From: Clostridiales bacterium
GTDB lineage: Bacteria; Bacillota; Clostridia; Oscillospirales; CAG-272
Assembly (NCBI GenBank): GCA_016280525.1
Contig: JAEEGW010000162.1
Coordinates: 1-25,894 of the forward strand
DNA length: 25,894 nt
Reading direction: 5' to 3'
The position numbers were made by a program, and so were the translations under genes. Position 1 is the stretch's first letter; each line of letters begins with the position of its first letter. The notes below the pieces were generated by a model. It searched no databases, was not told where the DNA came from, and saw nothing but the letters and a program-made list of their open reading frames with translations. Of the stretch, positions 15,607 to 22,382 are shown piece after piece.

Positions 15607-15635
15607 TTGACAGTAATTTGCCTCTTATATACAGA
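15607..15635 (+). promoter_or_regulatory. Candidate promoter of the YcxB-like gene
   Basis: TTGACA (15607-15612) with TACAGA 17 nt later (15630-15635), or TATACA at a tight 15-nt spacing (15628-15633). The -35 is consensus but the -10 is weak. Confidence 0.5.
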
Positions 15636-15682
15636 ATGGTGAAATTCATTTTAAAATGCAGTATTTATAAGGAGATTTATGA

Positions 15683-16351
15683 ATGATCAAACTGATAGAA
15701 AAAAACGTATTTTTTGAAAATGATCTGATCGTGGATCGCGCGTTTTTGAGCAAAACGGTAAAAAGAACGTGTATACCGTTTATGCGTCCGCTTGAGGTAT
15801 GCCGTTTCATATCAGCAATCTTTGCAGCGGCTTTTGTTATAACGTATGTTTTTACGGGCTTTAATAAAGTAAACGGCAACGACCTTGATCTCGGCTGGTT
15901 TTGCTGGCTTATGCTTATGTGGGTGATCATAAGGATTCGTTCGCTGCCGGAATTCAGAGCAAAATATCAATACAAAGCTTTCGGCGGCAGGGACGTCTGC
16001 TGGCATTACGTTTTTGACGACGACGGAATACAGATGTACGCGGATAACGGTATGGCAGACTCGTACACGTATTACAATATGAATTCAATAACCGACGACG
16101 GTGACGATTTCGTATTGCGTGTAAAATCCACGTCAGTAATAAGGATACCGAAAAATTCGTTTACCTACGGCGATCCCGGTACGTTTTTTGCGTTTATTAC
16201 TGAACGTACCGCTAACAGCGTAAGAGCAAAAAACACTGTGATCGTCGCGTTTATGATCGTCAACATTTTGCTTTCGGCAGGTTGTATAGTTTCTTCCGTC
16301 ATGTTGATACTTGCAAACATCGCTCCTGTTGTCACGGTTGTTGCGATATAA
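15683..16351 (+). CDS. YcxB-like integral membrane protein
   Basis: A 222-residue protein with two hydrophobic helices at about 40-60 and 70-86, a soluble beta-rich part (about 95-180) containing HYVFDDDGIQMYADNG and IRIPKNSFTYGDPGTFFAFI, and a hydrophobic C-terminus (185-218). The order helices, then a beta domain ending in an I-x-IPK-x-F phrase, is that of YcxB-like proteins, whose function is unknown. It differs from most in the extra C-terminal helix. AAGGAG lies 8 nt before this ATG; an ATG 4 nt upstream is in another frame. The small lipoprotein gene follows within 30 bp, so both are likely one transcript. Confidence 0.6.
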   Translation: MIKLIEKNVFFENDLIVDRAFLSKTVKRTCIPFMRPLEVCRFISAIFAAAFVITYVFTGFNKVNGNDLDLGWFCWLMLMWVIIRIRSLPEFRAKYQYKAFGGRDVCWHYVFDDDGIQMYADNGMADSYTYYNMNSITDDGDDFVLRVKSTSVIRIPKNSFTYGDPGTFFAFITERTANSVRAKNTVIVAFMIVNILLSAGCIVSSVMLILANIAPVVTVVAI

Positions 16352-16379
16352 TAATTTGAAAGGCGCCGGGGTACCTATT

Positions 16380-16679
16380 ATGAAAAAAACGCTTATATAT
16401 ATTATAATTTTAATAATGATATTAATTGCCGGATGCGCCGGTGTGCCGGAAGCAACAGATACAATAAATACTGATATATCCGATACTGAAATAATAACCG
16501 AAACGGGTGACGACGTCACAATGCCGGATAAATACGGTGAATGTACTCCGACGGAAGAATTCGAGCATTCCGATTTTATGGATGAATGCGTAAGCGGTAT
16601 CACTATTTACTCACACGAAGATACTTTTGAATTCAGAAAAATAGTTGCCGAATACGGTTATTTATATGACAGATGGTGA
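16380..16679 (+). CDS. Small lipoprotein of unknown function
   Basis: A 99-residue protein with a clear lipoprotein signal, MKKTLIYIIILIMILIAGC, and a mature chain of about 80 acidic residues rich in Thr, Asp and Glu before a short C-terminal part (FEFRKIVAEYGYLYDRW). I do not recognise a domain, and it may be the shortened remnant of a longer lipoprotein. The ATG at 16380 is preferred over the in-frame ATG at 16311, which lies inside the upstream gene and would bury the signal peptide. The ribosome site is weak (GAAAGG about 15 nt upstream, or CGGGG nearer). It ends just before hairpin array C and a strong terminator. Confidence 0.65.
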   Translation: MKKTLIYIIILIMILIAGCAGVPEATDTINTDISDTEIITETGDDVTMPDKYGECTPTEEFEHSDFMDECVSGITIYSHEDTFEFRKIVAEYGYLYDRW

Positions 16680-16684
16680 AAAAA

Positions 16685-16765
16685 TGAATTGGCGCTGACG
16701 CGCCGTGAATTGTGCGTCGCACGTGAATTGCGCCTTTCAGCGCGTGAATTGATCCTTACGGATCA
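16685..16765 (+). repeat. GTGAATT-linked hairpin array C
   Basis: The linker is in the opposite orientation to arrays A and B. Cores are GGCGC-tgac-GCGCC (16691-16704), GTGCG-t-CGCAC (16712-16722), GCGC-ctttca-GCGC (16730-16743) and TGATCC-ttac-GGATCA (16750-16765), separated by GTGAATT at 16705, 16723 and 16744, with TGAATT at 16685. It lies between the lipoprotein stop and the bidirectional terminator. Confidence 0.92.
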
Positions 16766-16766
16766 T

Positions 16767-16800
16767 AAAAAAACCTGCCCTTTTACGGGCAGGTTTTTTT
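16767..16800. terminator. Bidirectional intrinsic terminator
   Basis: A perfect 14-bp stem: AAAAAAACCTGCCC (16767-16780) and GGGCAGGTTTTTTT (16787-16800), loop TTTTAC. It serves both the plus-strand lipoprotein transcript and the minus-strand Hsp20 gene ending at 16811. Confidence 0.95.
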
Positions 16801-16810
16801 GGATTCTTAT

Positions 16811-17230
16811 TTAGTTTATCTCAATTTTATGAGACTGCGGGATCTGCTCCTTTTTCTTCGGGAGCGTGAGCGTAAGAACGCCGTTTTCGTGTTTCGCGGT
16901 GATCTGCGACGCTTCGACCTCCGAGATATTGAAGCTTCTTGATACGGAGCCGTAGTAGCGTTCGCGTCTGATATAACCGTTCTTTTCCTCTTCGTTTACC
17001 TCGTTATGTTTTTCAGCCGAGATGGTGAGGATGTCGTCTTTTACGTCAACGTTTATCTCTTCTTTTTTGTAGCCCGGAAGCTCCGCGTCTATAACGTAGC
17101 TGTCGCCGGTGTCCTTGATATCGGTCTTTATGGTGACCGCGTTTTCATCGTTGAAGAAGTTCTTCTGCCAGGCTCTCAGTTCCTTGAACGGATCGTATCC
17201 GTTTTTCTTATATGTTGTAATTCCGTACAT
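16811..17230 (-). CDS. Hsp20/alpha-crystallin small heat-shock protein
   Basis: A 139-residue ATP-independent holdase that binds unfolding proteins in the cytoplasm and hands them to DnaK or ClpB. The N-terminal arm (GYDPFKELRAWQKNFF) leads into the alpha-crystallin domain at about 35-130, with ELPGYKKEEINVDV, the RRERYYGSVSRSF strand and the hallmark NGVLTLTLPK. The C-terminal tail carries a weak HKIEIN in place of the usual I-x-I. AAGGAGGT lies 7 nt before the ATG. Upstream are a sigma-A promoter and a CIRCE operator, so heat-shock induction by release of HrcA is expected. CIRCE on hsp20 is less common than on groESL or dnaK. It is monocistronic, ending at the bidirectional terminator. Confidence 0.95.
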   Translation of the reverse strand: MYGITTYKKNGYDPFKELRAWQKNFFNDENAVTIKTDIKDTGDSYVIDAELPGYKKEEINVDVKDDILTISAEKHNEVNEEEKNGYIRRERYYGSVSRSFNISEVEASQITAKHENGVLTLTLPKKKEQIPQSHKIEIN

Positions 17231-17339
17231 AATAATTACCTCCTTGGATTTGGGGAAATTATCTTTCCCTTTTGTTTGACTATATGATAAACCTCAAATG
17301 TTAAATACGCAATACAAATTTGTTTCACAATTGTAAAAA

Positions 17340-17366
17340 ATAGCACTAATATATAAAGAGTGCTAA
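17340..17366 (-). promoter_or_regulatory. CIRCE operator (HrcA-binding inverted repeat)
   Basis: The arms are ATAGCACTA and GAGTGCTAA, separated by exactly 9 nt; the consensus is TTAGCACTC-N9-GAGTGCTAA. One arm is perfect and the other has two changes at its ends. It begins about 6 bp downstream of the predicted transcription start of hsp20, the usual place for HrcA repression, and 110 bp before the ATG. Confidence 0.92.
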
Positions 17367-17378
17367 TAAAATGCCGAA

Positions 17379-17407
17379 ATATCACGATAAATTTCGCATA
17401 TTGTCAA
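17379..17407 (-). promoter_or_regulatory. Sigma-A promoter of hsp20
   Basis: On the minus strand TTGACA (17407-17402), a 17-nt spacer and TGATAT (17384-17379). The predicted start near 17372 puts CIRCE in the initially transcribed region. Confidence 0.82.
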
Positions 17408-17545
17408 GCACTCGCGCAAAAACATAGCGTATTATTGCAAAATAATAGCACTTTATGTAAAACATTGCAGATTTTGATAATGGCGTGCGAACGGCGAGCT
17501 CCATATAATATAACGTGACATTATAATATAAGGAGAAACAAAATA

Positions 17546-18328
17546 ATGCACTCATTTGAAAACCTGCATCCCGTTTTGCAGGGGCTTCTGGCAACGCTTT
17601 TTACATACGCGGTGACCGCCGCCGGCGCGTCGCTCGTGTTTTTCTTTAAGAGAATAAATCAGGTTTTGATAGATTCCATGCTAGGCTTTTCCGCCGGCGT
17701 GATGATCGCCGCGAGCTTCTGGTCGCTGTTGTCGCCGGCTGAGGAGCTTTCCGTACAGCTCGGTTACAGCGCGTGGTCCGTAAACGCCGCGGGATTCATA
17801 GCCGGCGGCGTGTTCGTAATGATATCCGATATACTGCTTACGAAAGCAAGAAAATTCAAAGAAGCGGACGGCAGCTTCAAACGCTCGCTCATGCTCGCCG
17901 CCGCGGTCACGGCGCACAATATTCCCGAGGGGCTTGCCGTCGGTGTCGCTTTCGGCTCCGCGGCGGGCGGCGGCGCGACGCTCACCGGTGCTATTATGCT
18001 CGCGGTGGGCATAGGTCTGCAGAATTTCCCGGAGGGTCTATGCGTGTCCATGCCGCTGTATCTGTCCGGGAAAAGCAAGGCGAAAAGCTTTTTCGCCGGG
18101 CAGGCGTCCGGGATAGTCGAGCCTGTCGCCGGCACGCTCGGCGCTATGTTCGCCGTCACCGCAAGATCGCTTTTGCCTTACGCGCTTTCGTTTTCCGGCG
18201 GCGCGATGATCGCCGTCGTCTGCGCGGAGCTTATCCCGGCTGCGTTTGAAGGAAACAAACTAACGGCGCAGATAGGCGTGCTGTCCGGCTTTGCGGTAAT
18301 GATGATACTCGATATTGCGCTCGGATAA
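17546..18328 (+). CDS. ZIP-family metal transporter (GufA-type)
   Basis: A 260-residue inner-membrane transporter with about eight hydrophobic helices, moving zinc or another divalent metal into the cytoplasm. The two metal-binding helices are recognisable: HNIPEG (124-129) in helix 4 and QNFPEG (159-164) in helix 5, the form found in the GufA/ZupT-like bacterial branch. The loop after helix 3 (TKARKFKEADGSFK) lacks the His-rich stretch of many eukaryotic ZIPs. AAGGAG lies 10 nt before the ATG. TATAAT boxes at 17504 and 17522 are plausible -10 elements, but no good -35 accompanies them. No Zur- or MntR-like operator was recognised. It appears to be monocistronic; no clear terminator follows. 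Confidence 0.92.
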   Translation: MHSFENLHPVLQGLLATLFTYAVTAAGASLVFFFKRINQVLIDSMLGFSAGVMIAASFWSLLSPAEELSVQLGYSAWSVNAAGFIAGGVFVMISDILLTKARKFKEADGSFKRSLMLAAAVTAHNIPEGLAVGVAFGSAAGGGATLTGAIMLAVGIGLQNFPEGLCVSMPLYLSGKSKAKSFFAGQASGIVEPVAGTLGAMFAVTARSLLPYALSFSGGAMIAVVCAELIPAAFEGNKLTAQIGVLSGFAVMMILDIALG

Positions 18329-18354
18329 ATATGTTCAAATAGTCACTTGTGGGG

Positions 18355-18383
18355 TTGAAAAATAATATAGAATAGTGTAAAAT
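18355..18383 (+). promoter_or_regulatory. Sigma-A promoter of the nucleotide salvage operon
   Basis: TTGAAA (18355-18360), a 17-nt spacer and TAAAAT (18378-18383), 28 nt before the ATG at 18412. GGGAGGT (18400-18406) is the ribosome site. Confidence 0.78.
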
Positions 18384-18411
18384 AATAATATTAAAATACG
18401 GGAGGTCTAAA

Positions 18412-19875
18412 ATGCCAAACTTAAAAAAGCTCGTTTTGCTTCATTCAAACGATATGCACGGAGATTTTCTGTCCGAGCTGGACGGTGAAAAGCTCATAGG
18501 CGGCGTTTCGCTTTTATCGGGTTATATCGGAAAAGTCCGCGAAGAAGAGCCGAATACGCTTTACTGCATAGCCGGCGATATGTTCCGCGGATCCGTTATA
18601 GATTCCGAGTACCGCGGCATATCCACGATAGAGATAATGAATATGATATCGCCGGACGTGGTGACGATAGGAAATCATGAAACGGACTACGGCTTGGCGC
18701 ATCTTCTGTTCCTTGAAAAATGCGCAAAATTCCCGATAATCAACGCAAACCTTTATATCCGCACGAATCACGCGCGCCTTTTCAAACCGCATACCATAAT
18801 CGAAGTGGACGGTATGAAGATACTTTTCATCGGTATTTTAACCGAAGAAGTCTTGGCGCAGACGAAGAACGAAGGTCTTGTAGGAACGTTCGTAAACGTT
18901 GAGGAAGCCGCGGCGGAAGTCGGAAAGATCTGCAACGCCTATAACGCAACGGATATAGACTTTACCGTGCTTTTGACGCATATCGGCTTTGAAGAGGACA
19001 AAAAACTCGCCGCAAAGCTCGATCCCGCGTGGGGCGTTGACGTTATAATCGGCGGACATTCCCATACCTTCATAGACGAGCCGGCGAAAGTAAACGACGT
19101 GCTCATAGTTCAGGCCGGCACCGGCACGGACCAGATAGGCAGATTCGACATTGAGATAGACACTGACAACAACTGCGTGTACGACTATACGTGGAAGACC
19201 ATACCGATAGATACCGAGCACTGCCCGCACGACGACGCGCTTGAAAAACTGCTTTTGCAGTATAAATCCAAAACGGATGAAAAATACAGCAGAGTAGTAA
19301 CGAGATTCAGCAAAAAACTCACGCATCCGTCAAGGATCCGCGAAACGGAGCTCGGCGACCTGTTTGCAGATATACTAAAAAAGAGCCTCAACATAGACCT
19401 CATGCTGTTGGGCTCGGGAAGCGTAAGATGCGAAGAGCTCGGACCGATAGTCATGTTCTCGGATCTTGTGACCGCTTTCCCGTACGACGACGAGGTATAT
19501 ATGCTGACCGTTACCGGCGAGCAGCTTAAAAAGATGATTAAATATATGCTGCGCGACGAGGTCTGGGAAGGCGCGCACTGCGAATTCTATCAGTTCTCCG
19601 AGGGTATGCAGGTAATATATTCGCGTGAAACGCACGAATTCATCACGTGCACGCTTGACGGCGTTCCGATAGACGACAACAGAACGTATACGATAGGTCT
19701 TCAGAGATTCCATTATTTTAACACGCAGATCGGATTCGGCATACCCGTCGACGAGCTTACGAAGATACATAAGCCGCGTATCGTCGCGACGTCGTGCAGA
19801 GAGATACTTGACGAATATCTGTCTTCACATCAGAGAATAGAGCAGAAGACGGAAAACAGACTCGTCGTTATCTGA
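18412..19875 (+). CDS. 5'-nucleotidase / calcineurin-like metallophosphatase (UshA family)
   Basis: A 487-residue two-domain phosphohydrolase that would turn nucleoside monophosphates (or related phosphoesters) into nucleosides. The N-terminal di-metal site is complete: HSNDMHG (11-17), GDMFRG (55-60), GNHETDYG (87-94), THIG (189-192) and GGHSHT (214-219). The C-terminal 5'-nucleotidase domain (about 290-460) has ELGDLFADILKK, LLGSGSVR and FPYDDEVYMLTVTGEQL. Most UshA relatives are exported, but this one starts directly at the first strand (MPNLKKLVLLHSND) with no signal peptide and no wall anchor, so it should be cytoplasmic. A nucleoside hydrolase gene follows 11 bp later, implying consecutive steps. 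Exact substrate remains inferred. Confidence 0.9.
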   Translation: MPNLKKLVLLHSNDMHGDFLSELDGEKLIGGVSLLSGYIGKVREEEPNTLYCIAGDMFRGSVIDSEYRGISTIEIMNMISPDVVTIGNHETDYGLAHLLFLEKCAKFPIINANLYIRTNHARLFKPHTIIEVDGMKILFIGILTEEVLAQTKNEGLVGTFVNVEEAAAEVGKICNAYNATDIDFTVLLTHIGFEEDKKLAAKLDPAWGVDVIIGGHSHTFIDEPAKVNDVLIVQAGTGTDQIGRFDIEIDTDNNCVYDYTWKTIPIDTEHCPHDDALEKLLLQYKSKTDEKYSRVVTRFSKKLTHPSRIRETELGDLFADILKKSLNIDLMLLGSGSVRCEELGPIVMFSDLVTAFPYDDEVYMLTVTGEQLKKMIKYMLRDEVWEGAHCEFYQFSEGMQVIYSRETHEFITCTLDGVPIDDNRTYTIGLQRFHYFNTQIGFGIPVDELTKIHKPRIVATSCREILDEYLSSHQRIEQKTENRLVVI

Positions 19876-19886
19876 GGTGACGTAAA

Positions 19887-20831
19887 ATGAGAAAATTCAT
19901 AATAGATACCGATACCGCGTCGGACGACGCCGCCGCTCTGATGATCGCGGCGTTCTCGCCAGATATAGAGATACTCGGCGTAACTGCCGTAGCCGGAAAC
20001 GTCGGCGTAAAGCAGGCGGCGGACAACGCTTTGATGACCTTGCAGACGTGCGGCTGCGACGCTCCGGTATTCGTCGGCGCGTCCCGCCCGCTTTTCAGGG
20101 AAAGAAAAGAGACCATTTCCGTTCACGGCAAGGACGGTATGGGCGACCGCGGGATAATTCATCCGGACAAAAAGCCGGAGAGCAAAAGAGCGGTGGAATT
20201 CATCCTTGACACGGTCGCCGAGAATCCGGACGAGGTGGAGCTCGTCGTGCTCGGTCCCGCGACGAATATCGCTATAGCGATAATGACGGACAGAGAGATA
20301 ATGAGCCGCGTAAAGCATATCTGGACAATGGGTACGCCGGGCTTAGGCTCCGGCAACGCGACGCCCGTTGCGGAATTCAACGTGTTCATAGACGCGGAGG
20401 CGTACGCGGTGATGCTCGATTTAGGCGTCCCGACGACGATAATCGGCTTTGATATGTGCGAGGGTGAAATAGGACTTGACGAAGCGGAACTTCTTGCGCT
20501 GTCTCACGGAAACGAAGCCGGAAAGTTCTTGGAGCAGGCGACGAAGGTCATACTGCAGTTCAATCTCGACACGCGCGGCGCGCACATGGTGGATCTGCCG
20601 GACGCCGTCGCGTTAGCCGCGGCTGTCTGGCCGGACTACGTTGTATCGACCGTAAAATGCCATTGCCACTGCTGTACCGCAAACAACGAAACGTACGGGC
20701 AGGTCATCTTCTATCAGAAGGGAAGGACGTACGAATCAATGCCTTTGATAGACAGCTACAACGCGGAAGTCGTTACCGCCGTATCCGAGAGGATGTTCAC
20801 GAAGCGGTTTATGAGTATGCTTTTGAAATAA
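19887..20831 (+). CDS. Nucleoside hydrolase (IUNH family)
   Basis: A 314-residue N-ribohydrolase that cleaves nucleosides to free base and ribose, using a bound calcium ion. The N-terminal metal motif DTDTASDDAAA (7-17) matches the family's DTDxxxDD. Further landmarks are VHGKDGMGD, VLGPATNIAIA, and FNVFIDAEAYAVM, and the C-terminal metal Asp lies in DLPDAVALA. There the usual His before Asp (HDP in inosine-uridine hydrolases) is Pro, so the general acid may differ from the classical enzymes. A Cys/His cluster, KCHCHCC (257-263), sits near the end. AGGTGACG precedes the ATG, 11 bp after the nucleotidase stop, so the two form an operon, ended by the terminator at 20844-20880. Confidence 0.9.
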   Translation: MRKFIIDTDTASDDAAALMIAAFSPDIEILGVTAVAGNVGVKQAADNALMTLQTCGCDAPVFVGASRPLFRERKETISVHGKDGMGDRGIIHPDKKPESKRAVEFILDTVAENPDEVELVVLGPATNIAIAIMTDREIMSRVKHIWTMGTPGLGSGNATPVAEFNVFIDAEAYAVMLDLGVPTTIIGFDMCEGEIGLDEAELLALSHGNEAGKFLEQATKVILQFNLDTRGAHMVDLPDAVALAAAVWPDYVVSTVKCHCHCCTANNETYGQVIFYQKGRTYESMPLIDSYNAEVVTAVSERMFTKRFMSMLLK

Positions 20832-20843
20832 CGGTCTAATATA

Positions 20844-20880
20844 AATACAAAAAAAGGCGGTCGCCGCCTTTTTTTGTATT
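20844..20880. terminator. Perfect 17-bp bidirectional terminator
   Basis: AATACAAAAAAAGGCGG (20844-20860) and its exact complement (20864-20880) around a TCG loop, with seven T on either strand. It ends both the nucleoside hydrolase operon (plus) and the surface-protein operon (minus). Confidence 0.96.
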
Positions 20881-20888
20881 ACATTATT

Positions 20889-21443
20889 TTATTCGCTCTT
20901 TTCAAAACGTACGTTGTTCATGAATACCGTCTCAAGCGAGGTCATATCGTATTCCGAAATAAAGCTTATACAGTATGTCGTGTCTTCAAAATTATAAACG
21001 TACGTATGGCACGGCAGCGTTTTGTCCGAAAAAACAGCGTCGGATTCATAGTATTTATAAGTTATCCCGTTTGCGGTCTTATCCGTCGGCTCGGATTCCG
21101 TTCCCTCCATAGCCTCTTCTATAGACTTGCCTTCAAAATATATCATGCGTATCTGATAAGTTGTTTCACCGTCGTGACTGTAGCTGATATCGCTCATATT
21201 AAATACCGTATTGGAATGAAAGTCAACTATATCTTCCTTATAGATCATATCTTTGAAATTTCTCTCATAGGTCAGATATATCGTATCTCCGTTCAGGTTG
21301 ACCGGGTTCTCCGATTTTTCGGTATTGCTATTGGCTTTCGTATCTTCGCCGCCGCTGACGTCGGCGCCGCCGCCGATCCCGCAAGAGGTAAACGCTGAAA
21401 GCAATATTACCGCCGCCGTAAGTATTGCAAAAATCTTTTTCAT
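20889..21443 (-). CDS. Small lipoprotein of unknown function
   Basis: A 184-residue predicted lipoprotein: signal MKKIFAILTAAVILLSAFTSC with lipobox FTSC, a Gly/Ser/Asn-rich linker to about residue 50, then a compact domain of about 130 residues of mixed strands (NGDTIYLTYERNFKDMIY, YQIRMIYFEGKSIEEAM, CHTYVYNFEDTTYCISFISEYD). I do not recognise the family; the form recalls small surface proteins of gut Clostridia. Two cysteines in the domain could form a disulfide. It is the last gene of the operon. Its AAGGAGG ribosome site lies in the final codons (Lys-Glu-Ala) of the dockerin gene, whose stop is 3 nt before this ATG, so translation is probably coupled. Confidence 0.8.
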   Translation of the reverse strand: MKKIFAILTAAVILLSAFTSCGIGGGADVSGGEDTKANSNTEKSENPVNLNGDTIYLTYERNFKDMIYKEDIVDFHSNTVFNMSDISYSHDGETTYQIRMIYFEGKSIEEAMEGTESEPTDKTANGITYKYYESDAVFSDKTLPCHTYVYNFEDTTYCISFISEYDMTSLETVFMNNVRFEKSE

Positions 21444-21446
21444 TTT

Positions 21447-22364
21447 TTAAGCCTCCTTATATGGTTTATCTGAAATAAAGCTTCTGAAGTTGGTGCTAAC
21501 GTATCTGAATAAGACCGTAACGTCTTTGTTGTCGGACAGACCGTCGCCGTTACAGTCGAGCGCCGCTGTGATCACCTTGTCTGGATAACCGGTCAGGTGT
21601 CTGAAAAGCGTTACAACGTCCTTGTTGTCCGCAAATCCGTCGCCGTTTATGTCTCCGGGCGTCCAGACGGGTTCACTTTCCTCTTTTGTAACGGTAACGA
21701 GCTCGTAATAGACTCTGTAATTCTGTTCACGCGTTACGGTACCGCTTACGACGTAAAGGTTATCAAAATCGTCAATGTCGCCTATGAATATCGCGTCGTC
21801 ACTGTATTTGTAGCTTGTGCCGAGATATTCGAACATGTAGATCTCCGCGTACGTGTTTTCCGTAAAGAACGCCTCGTATCCGATTTGCTCAACTATAATA
21901 TCTCTTGATCCGCCGCCGGCCGTCGCCGCCTCGAACGCGCTCTTTTTTTCTGCGATATACGCGGCAATATCGGTCTCCTCTGAGACTTTCTCCGTCCTTG
22001 TGCCGCCCTGTTGGAACTCCAAAACGGCTTTATAGATCTTGCCGCTTGCCGGCTCGCCGCTGCCCGTGATACCGTCTGACAAATCGGGAACGAGAGACGC
22101 AAAACCGCCGTCGGCAAAACTGCCGAAGCCCTGCGCGATCGCTTCCATCACCGTTTTGGACAGCGTCACGTCGTCTGAATATAAATATCTCATATCGCTT
22201 TCGCCGTCAACGAATACCTCTCCGGCGTAAAGAGTTGTCCGGCCGGTTATTTCCGCGGTTATATCGATAACCGTCGCGGCTCCCGCGCTGATCGGCAGAA
22301 TAAACGTGCCGAGCAGAAAAACCGCCGTCAAAAGCAAAGTCACGATCTTATACGTCTTTTTCAT
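21447..22364 (-). CDS. Secreted protein with C-terminal type I dockerin
   Basis: A 305-residue exported protein: signal peptide to about residue 29 (ILPISAGAA), an unassigned middle part (about 30-235) and a C-terminal dockerin at about 237-293. The dockerin has two calcium-loop repeats, DINGDGFADNKDVVTLFRHL and DCNGDGLSDNKDVTVLFRYV, each with Asp/Asn at positions 1, 3, 5, 9 and 12. Dockerins plug into cohesins of a scaffoldin, so this protein is likely displayed on a cell-surface complex. The middle part shows no glycosidase motif I recognise, so it is not an obvious cellulosomal enzyme. AAGGAAGG precedes the ATG. It lies between lipoprotein genes of the same operon. No cohesin gene is in the window. 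Confidence 0.88.
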   Translation of the reverse strand: MKKTYKIVTLLLTAVFLLGTFILPISAGAATVIDITAEITGRTTLYAGEVFVDGESDMRYLYSDDVTLSKTVMEAIAQGFGSFADGGFASLVPDLSDGITGSGEPASGKIYKAVLEFQQGGTRTEKVSEETDIAAYIAEKKSAFEAATAGGGSRDIIVEQIGYEAFFTENTYAEIYMFEYLGTSYKYSDDAIFIGDIDDFDNLYVVSGTVTREQNYRVYYELVTVTKEESEPVWTPGDINGDGFADNKDVVTLFRHLTGYPDKVITAALDCNGDGLSDNKDVTVLFRYVSTNFRSFISDKPYKEA

Positions 22365-22382
22365 ATCGATCCTTCCTTCATA

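Noticed and set aside
17404..17452. Further CIRCE-like half sites (AAGCACTC, TAGCACTTT)
   Set aside because: They have no partner arm at 9-nt spacing, so only the site at 17340-17366 is accepted.
20658..20675. KCHCHCC as evidence of a fused zinc-finger domain
   Set aside because: The Cys/His residues are contiguous and lie inside the nucleoside hydrolase fold, with no zinc-finger spacing. It is kept only as an unusual motif.
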